Assembly (NCBI GenBank): GCA_009783145.1 | Contig: WRHR01000002.1 | Span: 1 to 34,833, forward strand | From: Alphaproteobacteria bacterium | Lineage (GTDB): Bacteria; Pseudomonadota; Alphaproteobacteria; Rs-D84 | Length of the DNA: 34,833 nucleotides | Direction: 5' to 3' | In this document: one piece after another, positions 15,823 to 23,875 of the stretch | Numbering within the stretch: the first letter of the stretch is position 1 | Layout of the letters: each line of letters begins with the position of its first letter | The notes under the pieces: model-generated | Database searches by the model: none | Told to the model about the DNA's origin: nothing | What the model saw: the letters and a program-made list of their open reading frames with translations, nothing else | Program-made: the position numbers and the translations under genes

Positions 15823-18800
15823 TCAATCAATTTTCTTCGGCGTCATTGCCAGACCCAGCCCGCGCAGTTCGCGCGTCAGGACATTGAACGCTTCGGGCGT
15901 GCCGGTTTGTATGTCATAGCTTCCGCTGATTATCGTTTCGTACATTTTGTTGCGGCCCGTGATATCGTCGGATTTCACCGTCAGCATTTCCTTGATAAGG
16001 TGCGACGCGCCATGCGCTTCCAGCGCCCAGACTTCCATTTCGCCCAAACGCTGACCGCCATTGTGCGCTTTACCGCTCAAAGGCTGCTGCGTCACCAACG
16101 AATAGCTGCCGACCGAACGCGCGTGTATCTTCTCATCCACCAAGTGATGCAGTTTCAGCATATGCATCACGCCGACCGTTACCTGGCGCGCGAATTTTTC
16201 GCCCGTCATTCCGTCGTACAAAATGAATTGTCCGGATTCCGGCAATTTTGCCAATTTAAGCATCTTCTTGATGTCTTCTGGCATCGCGCCGTCGAATGTC
16301 GGCGTGGACATAGACACCCCCGACCGCAGCAACGCCGCCTGCGCGCGCACATCCGTATCCGTCATTTTCTCCAGCAGGCCCGCCGTATCCTTGTCATAGA
16401 TTTTGCCGATGAGATTGCGCAAGTCGTCCGTCACGGCGCGCCTTGCCTTTACTTCATCCAGCACCTCGCCGATTTGTTTCCCCAGCTCGCGCGCGGCCAT
16501 GCCAAGATGCACCTCAAGAATCTGGCCGATGTTCATACGGCTTGGCACGCCCAGCGGGTTCAATATAATATCAACCGGCGTCCCGTCTTCCATATACGGC
16601 ATGTCTTCGATCGGTATGACCTTGGACACTATGCCCTTGTTTCCATGACGGCCGGCCATCTTGTCGCCCGGCTGCAGCTTCATCTTGTGCGCTATATAAA
16701 CTTTGACTTCTTTCAGAACCCCGGCGTTCAAGGAATTGCTTTCCGTCACGCGCGCGATTTCTCCGTCCGCCTTTTCGTTCAATGCTTTCAGCACTATCGA
16801 ATGCTGTTCGCGCAACTCGTCGATTCTTGCTTGCGCTTCCTTGCCGCGAACGCTGATTTTCTTCATATCGCCGGCGCGTATGCCTTCGAACACCTCGGCC
16901 GACAGCTTTTTGCCGATGAACGGCTTTATGCTGCCCGTGCCGTTCTCGATCACCAGACCTTCGGCAATCTGGAACGTTTGCGCCGCAAAGCCGCGCTCCA
17001 AGATCGCGATTTCCTCTTCGCGGTCTTTGTTTATCTGCTCTATCTTCTGCAGCTCTATCATCTGGGTGCGCTCGTCCTTTTTCACGCCATGACGGGTAAG
17101 CACGTTAACGCCGATAACGACGCCTTCCTCGTTCGCGCCGACGCGAAGCGACGTGTCTTTCACGCTCAGCGCTTTTTCGCCGAAGATGCTGCGCAGCAAG
17201 GACTCTTCCGGCGTCAGCAGGCTTTCCGATTTAGGCGAAACGCGCCCGACCAGAATATCGCCCTGCTTCACGTGAGAGCCGATATAAATAATTCCGCTTT
17301 CGTCCAAGTTCTTCAGCGCTTCCTCGCCGACGTTCGGAATATCGCGGGTAAAGCTTTCCGGACCAAGCTGAGTATCGCGCGCCTTGAATTCTTTTTCTAC
17401 AATTTTTATGGAAGTGAAAACGTCTTCGCGCGAAATGCGCTCGGAAATAACTATCGAATCTTCAAAGTTATATCCGCGCCACGGCACGAACGCCACCAGG
17501 ACGTTTTTGCCCAGCGCAAGCTCGCCATAATTCATACTCGACCCGTCCGCGATGATATCGCCCTGCGTAATACGGTCGCCGACTTTTACCAGCGGCTTTT
17601 GATGCACCATCGTTTCCGAGTTCGATTTCTGGAATTTTTCCAAGTTATAAATATCAACGCCCGTCACTACATTGCGGCTGTTCATGCACTTCACCACGAT
17701 GCGGTTCGCGTCCACCGATTCCACGACGCCGCTGTGTTTGGCGACTTTTCCGGTGCGGGAATCGCGCGCGACTTCGCGTTCTATGCCCGTGCCGATCGTC
17801 GGCGCGTCCACGCGCATCAGCGGAATCGCCTGGCGCTGCATGTTGGAACCCATAAGCGCGCGGTTCGCGTCGTCGTTTTCAATAAACGGTATCAATCCCG
17901 GAGCAATCGACACAACCTGGCGCGGCGCGACGTCCATCAAATCCACTTCTTCGCGCCCGATTTTTACAAATTCGCCGTCAACGCGCGCGGTCACGACTTC
18001 TTCCGAAATAACGCCGTTCGCATTCGTCAGAGTATTTCCCTGCGCGATTTTGTGACCGGCTTCCTCGTCCGCGGTCAGATATACGATGTCTTCCGTGATT
18101 TTGTTATTCTTAACGACATAATAAGGAGTTTCGATAAATCCGTACGGATTCACGCGCGCATACGACGCAAGGTGGTTGATAAGTCCGATGTTCGCGCCTT
18201 CGGGCGTGTGTATCGGGCACAGGCGGCCGTAATGAGTCGGATGAACGTCGCGCACGTCGATGCCCGCGCGCTCGCGATTTAATCCGCCCGGTCCCATTGC
18301 GGATATCAGACGCTTATGTTCCAATTCCGCCAGAGGATTATAAGCATCCATAAACTGCGACAGCTGCGATGTTCCAAAGAACTCCGCAATCAGCGCCGTC
18401 AAAGGCTTTACATTTATAACATCCTGTGGTTTTAAATTCGCAATATTCGGGCTGGCCAAATGTTCGCGCACTAATCTTTCTATACGCGCCATTCCGATGC
18501 GGAACTGTTGCTCCAGCAATTCTCCGACAGTGCGCACGCGGCGGTTGCTCAGATTGTCTATATCGTCGATCACATCCTTGCGATCGATGATATCCGCCAA
18601 AGTTTTCAATACCGCGATAAAATCTTTTTTACTAAGCAAGCGATCGTCTTCCGGCTTTTTCCCGGAATCCAGGCGCAGGCGCTTGTTCATCTTGAACCGG
18701 CCGACCGCCGACAGGTCGTAATACGAAGCGTCGAATCCCTGATGCGCGAATAATGCCGCCGCCGCTTCCACCGTGGGCCGCTCGCCCGGGCGGATAACAT

Positions 18801-19962
18801 TGTAGATTTCAATCAAGGCTTCGTCGCGCGACGTCGTTTTATCCGCCGCCAAAGTATTCCTCATATGCGCGCCATAGAACATGTTGTCTATGGATATCAA
18901 CGAAATATTCTTAATATTCAGCTTTTCAAAATCGGCAAGGACTTCTTCGGTAATTTCCGCGCCCGACGGGAACAATACCTCGCCACTTTGCTGCACTGAA
19001 TCAAATAAGTATTCGCCGATGACGGCATCTTTCGCAATCGCGAATTCTTTGTTGGACTGGACCAGCTTTTCCCATTTCTTGGCGCTGTAACGCTCGCCCT
19101 TTTCGGCGATCGGCTTATGCGATTTCACATCCAGAAGGTCATAGTTCAGGCGGTAATTGCCAAGTCCCGCAAAGTCCGCCGTTTTTCCAACCCAGAATTT
19201 TCCCTCAATCGCCAGCGATATTTTCTTATAGAATTCCGACAGGATTTCGGAATCCGTCATGCCAGAAACCGCGGCGCGGCGCGGGTCGGCTTCAAATTTT
19301 TTCTCGTCATTCTTGGTCGGCAAGGCGCGCAGCAGGACCGTCGCCGGAACCTTGCGCTTGCGGTCTATGCGCACATAGACGACGCCCTTGGCCTCTTCGA
19401 AATCAATCCACGAACCGCGTTCCGGAATTATGCGCGCGGTATAAGTCGCATTCGTCGCGTCCGCAGTTTTTGCTTCTTTGGTCAGTCCAAACACAACACC
19501 CTGCGCGCGATGCATTTGCGAAACGATAACGCGCTCAACGCCAGACGACACAAAGGTTCCGCGTTCGGTCATCATTGGAACTTCGCCCATAAAGATTTCC
19601 TGGTCTTTGATATCGCGCAAAGTTTTCTTACCGTTTTCCGCAATGTCCCAGATGATTAATTTCAGCTTTAATTTAAGGCGCGAAGAATAAGTCATATTGC
19701 GCAGCATGCATTCCTTTACATTATACTGCGGCTTGTCCAGAGTGTATTCCACAAACTCCAAATCGGCGACGCCGGCGTAATCCTTGATCGGGAACGCAGA
19801 CTTGAACACGTTCTGCAGGCCGATGTTGCGCCGGTTTGCTCCAGGCACATCTTCCTGCAAAAAATCCCGATAAGAATTGTATTGGATTTCAACCAAATCG
19901 CGCAATGGCGTGCGCAAAAAACTTTTTCCGAAAGACTTTCTGAATTTGTGAATTACTGCCAT
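15823..19962 (-). CDS. rpoB: DNA-directed RNA polymerase subunit beta
   Basis: The beta subunit forms half of the polymerase active-site cleft. The start at the ATG complementary to 19960-19962 (MAVIHKFRKSFGKSFLRTP) has CGGAG about 9 nt upstream, giving 1379 residues, normal for alphaproteobacteria. Hallmarks include the rifampicin region FFGTSQLSQFMDAYNPL, DVHPTHYGRLCPIHTPEG, the GDKMAGRHGNKG motif, and the C-terminal MEVWALEAHGA. In the rifampicin cluster the Arg equivalent to E. coli R529 is Leu (HKRLISAMGPGG; codon at 18307-18309). Downstream, instead of rpoC, come a repeat element and a secreted-protein gene. Confidence 0.99.
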   Translation of the reverse strand: MAVIHKFRKSFGKSFLRTPLRDLVEIQYNSYRDFLQEDVPGANRRNIGLQNVFKSAFPIKDYAGVADLEFVEYTLDKPQYNVKECMLRNMTYSSRLKLKLKLIIWDIAENGKKTLRDIKDQEIFMGEVPMMTERGTFVSSGVERVIVSQMHRAQGVVFGLTKEAKTADATNATYTARIIPERGSWIDFEEAKGVVYVRIDRKRKVPATVLLRALPTKNDEKKFEADPRRAAVSGMTDSEILSEFYKKISLAIEGKFWVGKTADFAGLGNYRLNYDLLDVKSHKPIAEKGERYSAKKWEKLVQSNKEFAIAKDAVIGEYLFDSVQQSGEVLFPSGAEITEEVLADFEKLNIKNISLISIDNMFYGAHMRNTLAADKTTSRDEALIEIYNVIRPGERPTVEAAAALFAHQGFDASYYDLSAVGRFKMNKRLRLDSGKKPEDDRLLSKKDFIAVLKTLADIIDRKDVIDDIDNLSNRRVRTVGELLEQQFRIGMARIERLVREHLASPNIANLKPQDVINVKPLTALIAEFFGTSQLSQFMDAYNPLAELEHKRLISAMGPGGLNRERAGIDVRDVHPTHYGRLCPIHTPEGANIGLINHLASYARVNPYGFIETPYYVVKNNKITEDIVYLTADEEAGHKIAQGNTLTNANGVISEEVVTARVDGEFVKIGREEVDLMDVAPRQVVSIAPGLIPFIENDDANRALMGSNMQRQAIPLMRVDAPTIGTGIEREVARDSRTGKVAKHSGVVESVDANRIVVKCMNSRNVVTGVDIYNLEKFQKSNSETMVHQKPLVKVGDRITQGDIIADGSSMNYGELALGKNVLVAFVPWRGYNFEDSIVISERISREDVFTSIKIVEKEFKARDTQLGPESFTRDIPNVGEEALKNLDESGIIYIGSHVKQGDILVGRVSPKSESLLTPEESLLRSIFGEKALSVKDTSLRVGANEEGVVIGVNVLTRHGVKKDERTQMIELQKIEQINKDREEEIAILERGFAAQTFQIAEGLVIENGTGSIKPFIGKKLSAEVFEGIRAGDMKKISVRGKEAQARIDELREQHSIVLKALNEKADGEIARVTESNSLNAGVLKEVKVYIAHKMKLQPGDKMAGRHGNKGIVSKVIPIEDMPYMEDGTPVDIILNPLGVPSRMNIGQILEVHLGMAARELGKQIGEVLDEVKARRAVTDDLRNLIGKIYDKDTAGLLEKMTDTDVRAQAALLRSGVSMSTPTFDGAMPEDIKKMLKLAKLPESGQFILYDGMTGEKFARQVTVGVMHMLKLHHLVDEKIHARSVGSYSLVTQQPLSGKAHNGGQRLGEMEVWALEAHGASHLIKEMLTVKSDDITGRNKMYETIISGSYDIQTGTPEAFNVLTRELRGLGLAMTPKKID

Positions 19963-19981
19963 TTTCAACACTCCGTGTTTC

Positions 19982-20148
19982 AATTAGCAATTAGCAGTTA
20001 GCAGTTTATCATCTTGCTAAAACGCCATCGCGTAAAAGTTAAATTTAACGAAGAAATCTAAGGGTTTCTTAGTTAAATCCGATAAAAAATCGCAATAGCA
20101 AAAAGCAATCAGCAAAAAATTGCTAATTGCTAATTGCTAATTGCTAAT
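19982..20148. repeat. inverted heptamer array (AATTAGC) between rplL and rpoB
   Basis: Arm 19982-20004 has three AATTAGC-type units. The opposite arm, about 20119-20148, has four ATTGCTA units ending at the rplL stop codon. They pair over about 22 bp with one mismatch. The ~115-nt loop holds a second hairpin (TAAC-AAGAAA against TTTCTT-GTTA near 20046-20075). This is the position of the enterobacterial rplL-rpoB attenuator/RNase III site, so an effect on rpoB expression is possible. The same heptamer is used at 28885-29016. Confidence 0.85.
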
Positions 20149-20514
20149 TTACTTCAGCTCCACCTTTGCGCCGGCGGCTTCCAAAGTCGCCTTCAGCTTG
20201 TCGGCTTCGTCCTTGGACAGGCCTTCTTTGACCACTTTCGGCGCGGATTCCACGAACGCTTTCGCATCCCCAAGACCCAAACCGGTCGCGTCTTTCACGG
20301 CCTTGATAACGCCCAGCTTGTTCGCGCCGGCGTCAGCCAAGACCACATCAAATTCGGTCTTTTCTTCTGCCGCAGGACCAGCAGCCGGTCCAGCAACCGC
20401 AACCGCAGCAGCAGCGGATACGCCCCAGGTTTCTTCCAAAGCCTTGGACAATTCAACAGCTTCCAAAACGCTCAGTTTTGACAATTCTTCAACGATTTTT
20501 TTGATGTCAGCCAT
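20149..20514 (-). CDS. rplL: 50S ribosomal protein L7/L12
   Basis: The stalk protein that recruits translation GTPases; 121 residues. The N-terminal dimerisation helix ([28 protein letters not shown]), the Ala/Pro/Gly hinge (about 34-50) and the globular C-terminal domain ([40 protein letters not shown]) are all present. GGAG precedes the ATG by about 7 nt. It is flanked on both sides by heptamer arrays. Confidence 0.98.
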   Translation of the reverse strand: MADIKKIVEELSKLSVLEAVELSKALEETWGVSAAAAVAVAGPAAGPAAEEKTEFDVVLADAGANKLGVIKAVKDATGLGLGDAKAFVESAPKVVKEGLSKDEADKLKATLEAAGAKVELK

Positions 20515-20537
20515 AATTTGCTCCTTTGTCGCAAAAA

Positions 20538-20674
20538 AGTGAATAGTGAATAGTGAATAGTGAATAGTGATTCTTTAATTATCAGCTATTTACCAACACA
20601 ACGAACTATGCACCTCTAATTTTTTGTTACGAATAGCGCAGTTTTCATGAATTTTTAACTATTCACTATTCACT
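20538..20674. repeat. inverted heptamer array (AGTGAAT) between rplJ and rplL
   Basis: Arm 20538-20570 is four tandem AGTGAAT units plus a partial fifth, starting 24 nt beyond the rplL start. Arm 20657-20674 (ATTCACT units) is complementary over about 17 bp. The 86-nt intervening sequence has no obvious feature. Confidence 0.88.
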
Positions 20675-20707
20675 AAAAAATAATTTTGCTTCGCAAAATT
20701 ATTTTTT
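20675..20707 (-). terminator. 15-bp hairpin over the rplJ stop codon, terminator or attenuator
   Basis: AAAAAATAATTTTGC, TTC, GCAAAATTATTTTTT form a perfect stem with a 3-nt loop. On the minus strand it ends in a T-run and contains the last rplJ codons and its TAA stop. The stem is A/T-rich, so termination is probably partial, which could help set the L10:L12 ratio. The apex is GC-TTC-GC like other mini-hairpins here. Confidence 0.6.
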
Positions 20708-21172
20708 TCCGTACTCCGCCGAAACGCGAGCAATGCGCGACGCAGGCTCTATGAGTATGCGCGCGATCGTGCCGCGAATTTCGTTCAGGGACGGAAGTTT
20801 GGATAATTGCTCTATTGCCTTTGCATCCAGCAAGTCCGCGTCCATCTTTCCACCGACGATTGTCACGGATGGATGGGTTTCGGCGAACTTCGCCAAGACT
20901 TTGGTCACGGCCAAGGGATCGTTTGCAATCGCAACCGCTGTTGGTCGTTTCATCAGCCCAGACACGCCTTCGAACGAAGTGCCGGCGACCGCAAGCTTGA
21001 ACAAGCGGTTTTTCACGACCTTGAACACCGAAGTAATCGGCGCCAGTTCGCGGCGCAGCGCTTCAAAGTCCTTTACGGTCGTACCATGGTTTTCAATGAC
21101 GAAAATCCCGTTCGCGGCTTTGATGTGCCCTTGCAAAGACGATATCAGCGATGATTTATCTTCACGCTTCAT
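20699..21172 (-). CDS. rplJ: 50S ribosomal protein L10
   Basis: L10 anchors the L7/L12 dimers to the stalk base and autoregulates its operon. It is 157 residues: MKREDKSSLISSLQGHIKAANGIFVIEN at the start, the conserved LRRELAPITSVFKVVKNRLFKLA segment, and a C-terminal helix for L12 binding (ARILIEPASRIARVSAEYGKK). It is shorter than the ~165-175 of many relatives because of a short C-terminal helix. The leader upstream carries regulatory-looking structure and a repeat. Confidence 0.97.
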   Translation of the reverse strand: MKREDKSSLISSLQGHIKAANGIFVIENHGTTVKDFEALRRELAPITSVFKVVKNRLFKLAVAGTSFEGVSGLMKRPTAVAIANDPLAVTKVLAKFAETHPSVTIVGGKMDADLLDAKAIEQLSKLPSLNEIRGTIARILIEPASRIARVSAEYGKK

Positions 21173-21214
21173 CTTCTTTTATCCTTTACATAGTTTTGTT
21201 TAACTTTCCGATAT

Positions 21215-21331
21215 TTCTACCGGGGCTTTCATTCTTGCCCCAAAAGAGATTATCTCTTTTGTCTATGATGGAAATTAAGTCGCATCACCCTACGCCAAGG
21301 CTACGGGTGACTGACGCCATCAGTCTCGGAC
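21215..21331 (-). promoter_or_regulatory. probable L10 autoregulatory leader interrupted by a palindromic repeat
   Basis: The rplA-rplJ gap holds, in transcript order, GTCCGAGACTGATGGCG (complement of 21315-21331), which resembles the conserved AGAC-GG core of L10 leaders; a palindromic repeat (TCACCC...GGGTGA, 21285-21310); a 9-bp hairpin (21241-21261); and GGGGC/GCCCC (21222-21241). L10 leaders bind L10-L12 to repress translation. The core match and position support it; the overall fold was not computed. Confidence 0.45.
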
Positions 21332-21344
21332 AGAATTCCAATTT

Positions 21345-21424
21345 AGTTATAAGTTATAAGGGATAAGTTATAATAGACCAGACAACGCCGAACTATTATA
21401 ACTTATAACTTATCCTTTATAACT
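21345..21424. repeat. inverted heptamer array (TTATAAG) between rplA and rplJ
   Basis: Segment 21352-21373 is complementary to 21403-21424 over 22 nt with one mismatch; additional TTATAAG-type units extend both arms. The right arm overlaps the rplA stop codon (21423-21425). Confidence 0.87.
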
Positions 21425-22094
21425 ATATATTTATGCGCAATCCCGGTCCCTGAGTCGTAGAAACAGAGATTCCCATGATATATTGGCCTTTGCTGGATGA
21501 CGGTTTGATCTTCTTCAATTGGTCGATAAGCGCCATCGCGTTTTCAACCAACTGTTCGTTCTTGAACGACATCTTGCCCACGCCGGCATGTATAATGCCT
21601 TTCTTTTCCGCGCGATATTCGATCTGGCCCGCTTTTGCAGTCGCAACTGCATCAGCTATATTATTAGTAACCGTGCCAAGCTTCGGGTTCGGCATCAGGC
21701 CTTTCGGGCCCAAGACGCGCGCAACCTTCGACATCTTCGGCATCATATCCGGCGTCGCAATCACCCGGTCAAAATCCATGAATCCGCCCGCGATTTTCTC
21801 GATCAGCTCATCGGCGCCGATTACATCCGCGCCGGCCTTCTTCGCCTCGTCCGCTTTATCCACGGTAATAACAGCAACGCGGACTTTCTTGCCCGTGCCA
21901 TGAGGAAGCGAAAGCATTCCGCGAATATTTTGGTCCGCCTTGGTCACGTCAATTCCCAGCTTTACCGCAATTTCAAGGCTTTCATCGAACCTCGAACTGG
22001 CAAAACCGCGCAATAGCCCAACCGCTTCGGCAAGCGTATATGTTTTTTTCGCGTCCAATGATTCCCAAGTTTTAATTCTTTTCGTGATCTTCAT
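21423..22094 (-). CDS. rplA: 50S ribosomal protein L1
   Basis: L1 forms the mobile stalk at the E site. The 223-residue product starts MKITKRIKTWESLDAKKTYTL and shows the conserved LPHGTGKKVRVAV, the VIATPDMMPKMSKVARVLGPKGLMPNPKLGTVT signature, and GKMSFKNEQLVENAMALI. It is separated from rplK by 4 nt. Length is slightly below the usual ~230; no domain is missing. Confidence 0.98.
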   Translation of the reverse strand: MKITKRIKTWESLDAKKTYTLAEAVGLLRGFASSRFDESLEIAVKLGIDVTKADQNIRGMLSLPHGTGKKVRVAVITVDKADEAKKAGADVIGADELIEKIAGGFMDFDRVIATPDMMPKMSKVARVLGPKGLMPNPKLGTVTNNIADAVATAKAGQIEYRAEKKGIIHAGVGKMSFKNEQLVENAMALIDQLKKIKPSSSKGQYIMGISVSTTQGPGLRINI

Positions 22095-22098
22095 GTCT

Positions 22099-22530
22099 TT
22101 AACCCTCCACCTTTACGCCCATGGAACGGCATTGACCGGCGACAATCTTCGCAGCCGCATCAACGGTAGAGCAATTCAAGTCAGGCATCTTTTCTTCCGC
22201 AATCTTGCGAACTTCCGCCATCGACAGAGTTCCGACAAATTCGCGGCCCGGTTTTTTGGATCCGGACTTCAGTTTCGTCGCCTTTTTAATAAAGTATGAA
22301 ACCGGCGGCAGCTTCATGATAAATTCAAAGCTGCGGTCCGTATAGACCGTTATAATAACAGGAATCGGCATGCCGGCTTCCATGTCTTTGGTCGCGTCAT
22401 TGAATTGTTTGCAGAATTCAGCGATATTGACGCCGTTCGCGCCCAAAATCGGGCCGATTGGCGGCGACGGATTCGCCTGTTTTGCTGGGGCAACCAGTTT
22501 TACTGTCCCCTTGTACTCTTTCTTTGCCAT
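22099..22530 (-). CDS. rplK: 50S ribosomal protein L11
   Basis: L11 forms the GTPase-associated centre with 23S rRNA. The 143-residue product has VKLVAPAKQANPSPPIGPILGANGVNIAEFCKQFN with the Pro-rich hinge, the KLPPVSYFIKKA segment and the C-terminal GQCRSMGVKVEG. GGAG lies before the ATG. The 83-nt gap to nusG shows no clear feature. Confidence 0.98.
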   Translation of the reverse strand: MAKKEYKGTVKLVAPAKQANPSPPIGPILGANGVNIAEFCKQFNDATKDMEAGMPIPVIITVYTDRSFEFIMKLPPVSYFIKKATKLKSGSKKPGREFVGTLSMAEVRKIAEEKMPDLNCSTVDAAAKIVAGQCRSMGVKVEG

Positions 22531-22613
22531 TTTTTGCTCCTATTTAAGAGTTCGTGGTGCGAAGTGGCTGCTTCTACCACATATTTTGATGCATGGACTG
22601 GAAAACCCTGTCC

Positions 22614-23135
22614 CTACACCTTTTCGACTTGCGAGAAATCCAGACTTACGCTGGTTTCGCGCCCGAATACCAAGACCGTGACGGTCATCTTTTGCTTCAG
22701 GTTATCAACTTCCGCAACCATGCCGTTAAAGTTCATAAACGGCCCGTCTATAACGCGAACTTCCTGGCCAACTTCGTATTCCGTTTCGTCCGTGACCGTC
22801 GTGCCCTCTTCCATCTGCTTCATCAAGCGGCGGGCCTCGTCTTCCGTAATCGCGACTGGTTTCTGCTTTTGCCCCAGGAACATCACGACTTGCGGGTGCA
22901 GCTTTACCAGAGAAAACGTCTCGTTCGTCATCGTCATCTGGACGACGATATATCCCGGAAAGAATTTCCTTTCGGATTTGACGCGCTTGCCGCCTTTGAT
23001 TTCGGTCACTTCGCGGGTCGGCACCAGTATTTCGCCGAAAAACGGGTTCAGTTTGCGCGTATTGATCTGCTCGCGCAATTCGCGCGCCACTTTATCCTCG
23101 CATCCCGTATGAACATTCACTACATACCATTGCAT
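22614..23135 (-). CDS. nusG: Transcription termination/antitermination factor NusG
   Basis: NusG binds the polymerase clamp and couples transcription to Rho or ribosomes. The 173-residue protein has the NGN domain (QWYVVNVHTGCEDKVARELREQI), the FPGYIVVQM and LGQKQKPVAITEDEARRLMKQ region, and a C-terminal KOW domain (VGQEVRVIDGPFMNFNGMVAEVD). It follows secE by 18 nt, the normal order. Confidence 0.98.
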   Translation of the reverse strand: MQWYVVNVHTGCEDKVARELREQINTRKLNPFFGEILVPTREVTEIKGGKRVKSERKFFPGYIVVQMTMTNETFSLVKLHPQVVMFLGQKQKPVAITEDEARRLMKQMEEGTTVTDETEYEVGQEVRVIDGPFMNFNGMVAEVDNLKQKMTVTVLVFGRETSVSLDFSQVEKV

Positions 23136-23153
23136 CAGTCCGCTCCGCTCGTT

Positions 23154-23333
23154 TTAGAAAATCCATCCCACCACGCTATTCAGAATGCTGTCGATTACAA
23201 AAAAGAACAATGCCGCGATTCCCGCAAACACCAAGATCATTATGGTTGCGCGGACGACCGCCTCGCGCGAAGGCCACACGATCTTGAACCATTCGGCGCG
23301 TACTGCTTTGATATAATCGATTAGTTTTTTCAA
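23154..23333 (-). CDS. secE: Protein translocase subunit SecE
   Basis: SecE clamps SecY in the inner-membrane translocon. The single-helix form is 59 residues: an amphipathic LKKLIDYIKAVRAEWFKIVWPSREAVVRATIMILVF segment with the conserved WPSREAV, then one transmembrane helix. A TTG start (complement of 23331-23333), with AGAGA about 8 nt upstream, gives the expected family length. The longer frame to 23384 would translate the adjacent repeat (SQGVGWPAK) and is rejected. It is probably cotranscribed with tRNA-Trp. Confidence 0.9.
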   Translation of the reverse strand: MKKLIDYIKAVRAEWFKIVWPSREAVVRATIMILVFAGIAALFFFVIDSILNSVVGWIF

Positions 23334-23357
23334 ATTATTATCTCTTTGTTTGGCCGG

Positions 23358-23474
23358 CCACCCTACGCCTTGGCTCGCACCCACTGCCTGCGCTTACGCT
23401 CGGCTGCGGGACCCTCGCGGCTACGGGTGGCACTCAAATTTTCAACGCTCGGCTGCGCCTTGCTTGAAAATTTG
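23358..23474. repeat. structured repeat between tRNA-Trp and secE
   Basis: CCACCC (23358) pairs with GGGTGG (23425), enclosing CGCTTACGCTCGGCTGCGGG-type sequence. CAAATTTTCA (23435-23444) pairs with TGAAAATTTG (23465-23474), immediately after the tRNA 3' end. The CCCTACGCC / CTACGGGTGG ends are of the same type as the element in the rplJ leader. Confidence 0.6.
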
Positions 23475-23475
23475 G

Positions 23476-23549
23476 TGGCAGGGGCAGTAGGAATCGAACC
23501 CACACCAAAGGTTTTGGAGACCTCTATTCTACCGTTGAACTATGCCCCT
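23476..23549 (-). tRNA. tRNA-Trp (CCA)
   Basis: Acceptor AGGGGCA/TGCCCCT, anticodon stem GAGGT/ACCTT around loop CTCCAAA (anticodon CCA), T-loop TTCGATT, discriminator G, and encoded CCA (23476-23478). Location just upstream of secE-nusG is the classical bacterial arrangement. Confidence 0.95.
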
Positions 23550-23603
23550 AAAACTTTGCTTTTGCGCGGATTTCACCCCATCTTACCTTATTTTCGCCCG
23601 CGC

Positions 23604-23631
23604 ACGATACCATACTAAATCTAAAATGCAA
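23604..23631 (-). promoter_or_regulatory. probable promoter of tRNA-Trp-secE-nusG
   Basis: Minus strand TTGCAT (23626-23631), 16 bp, TATCGT (23604-23609), about 55 nt before the tRNA. The spacing equals that of the other two tRNA promoters; the -10 box is weaker. Confidence 0.5.
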
Positions 23632-23671
23632 GCGGAAAGTATTATAAAGACTTATTTTAACGGGCGCAAGG

Positions 23672-23829
23672 GAAAAATAGAGTAGTGATTTTTTGGCAAA
23701 GCCGAAAAATCAGGGTACCGCTCGCTTCGCTTGCAGAGTAGGAGAGTAAATAGAGTATCTATAACTCTCTTAATCTTCTACTCTGCCGACGAAGTCGGCG
23801 TTACTCTATTTTTTGCTTGCAGGGCAAGC
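23672..23829. repeat. mosaic element: AGAGTA heptads with embedded hairpins (copy 1)
   Basis: Outer arms AAAAATAGAGTA (about 23672) and TACTCTATTTTT pair. Inside are hairpin GATTTTTTGGC-AAA-GCCGAAAAATC (23687-23711), an imperfect heptad stem (GCAGAGTAGGAGAG against CTTCTACTCTGC, 23733-23786), and hairpin GCCGAC-GAA-GTCGGC (23785-23799). GCTTGC-AGG-GCAAGC follows (23815-23829). The same architecture recurs at 32611-32794. It fills the gap between the tRNA-Trp promoter and the virB8-like gene. Confidence 0.85.
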
Positions 23830-23875
23830 GGAAAATTTACTACAATCGCGCAAAGAAGGGAGATTTTCGCATAAA

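Noticed and set aside
15454-18282. Open frame of 942 codons on the plus strand opposite rpoB
   Set aside because: It is a shadow of the rpoB codon pattern: Arg/His/Phe-rich, no family resemblance, while the minus strand encodes a complete beta subunit.
23334-23384. Longer N-terminus for SecE
   Set aside because: The additional residues are encoded by a repeat next to tRNA-Trp, and the TTG at 23333 gives the normal length with a binding site.
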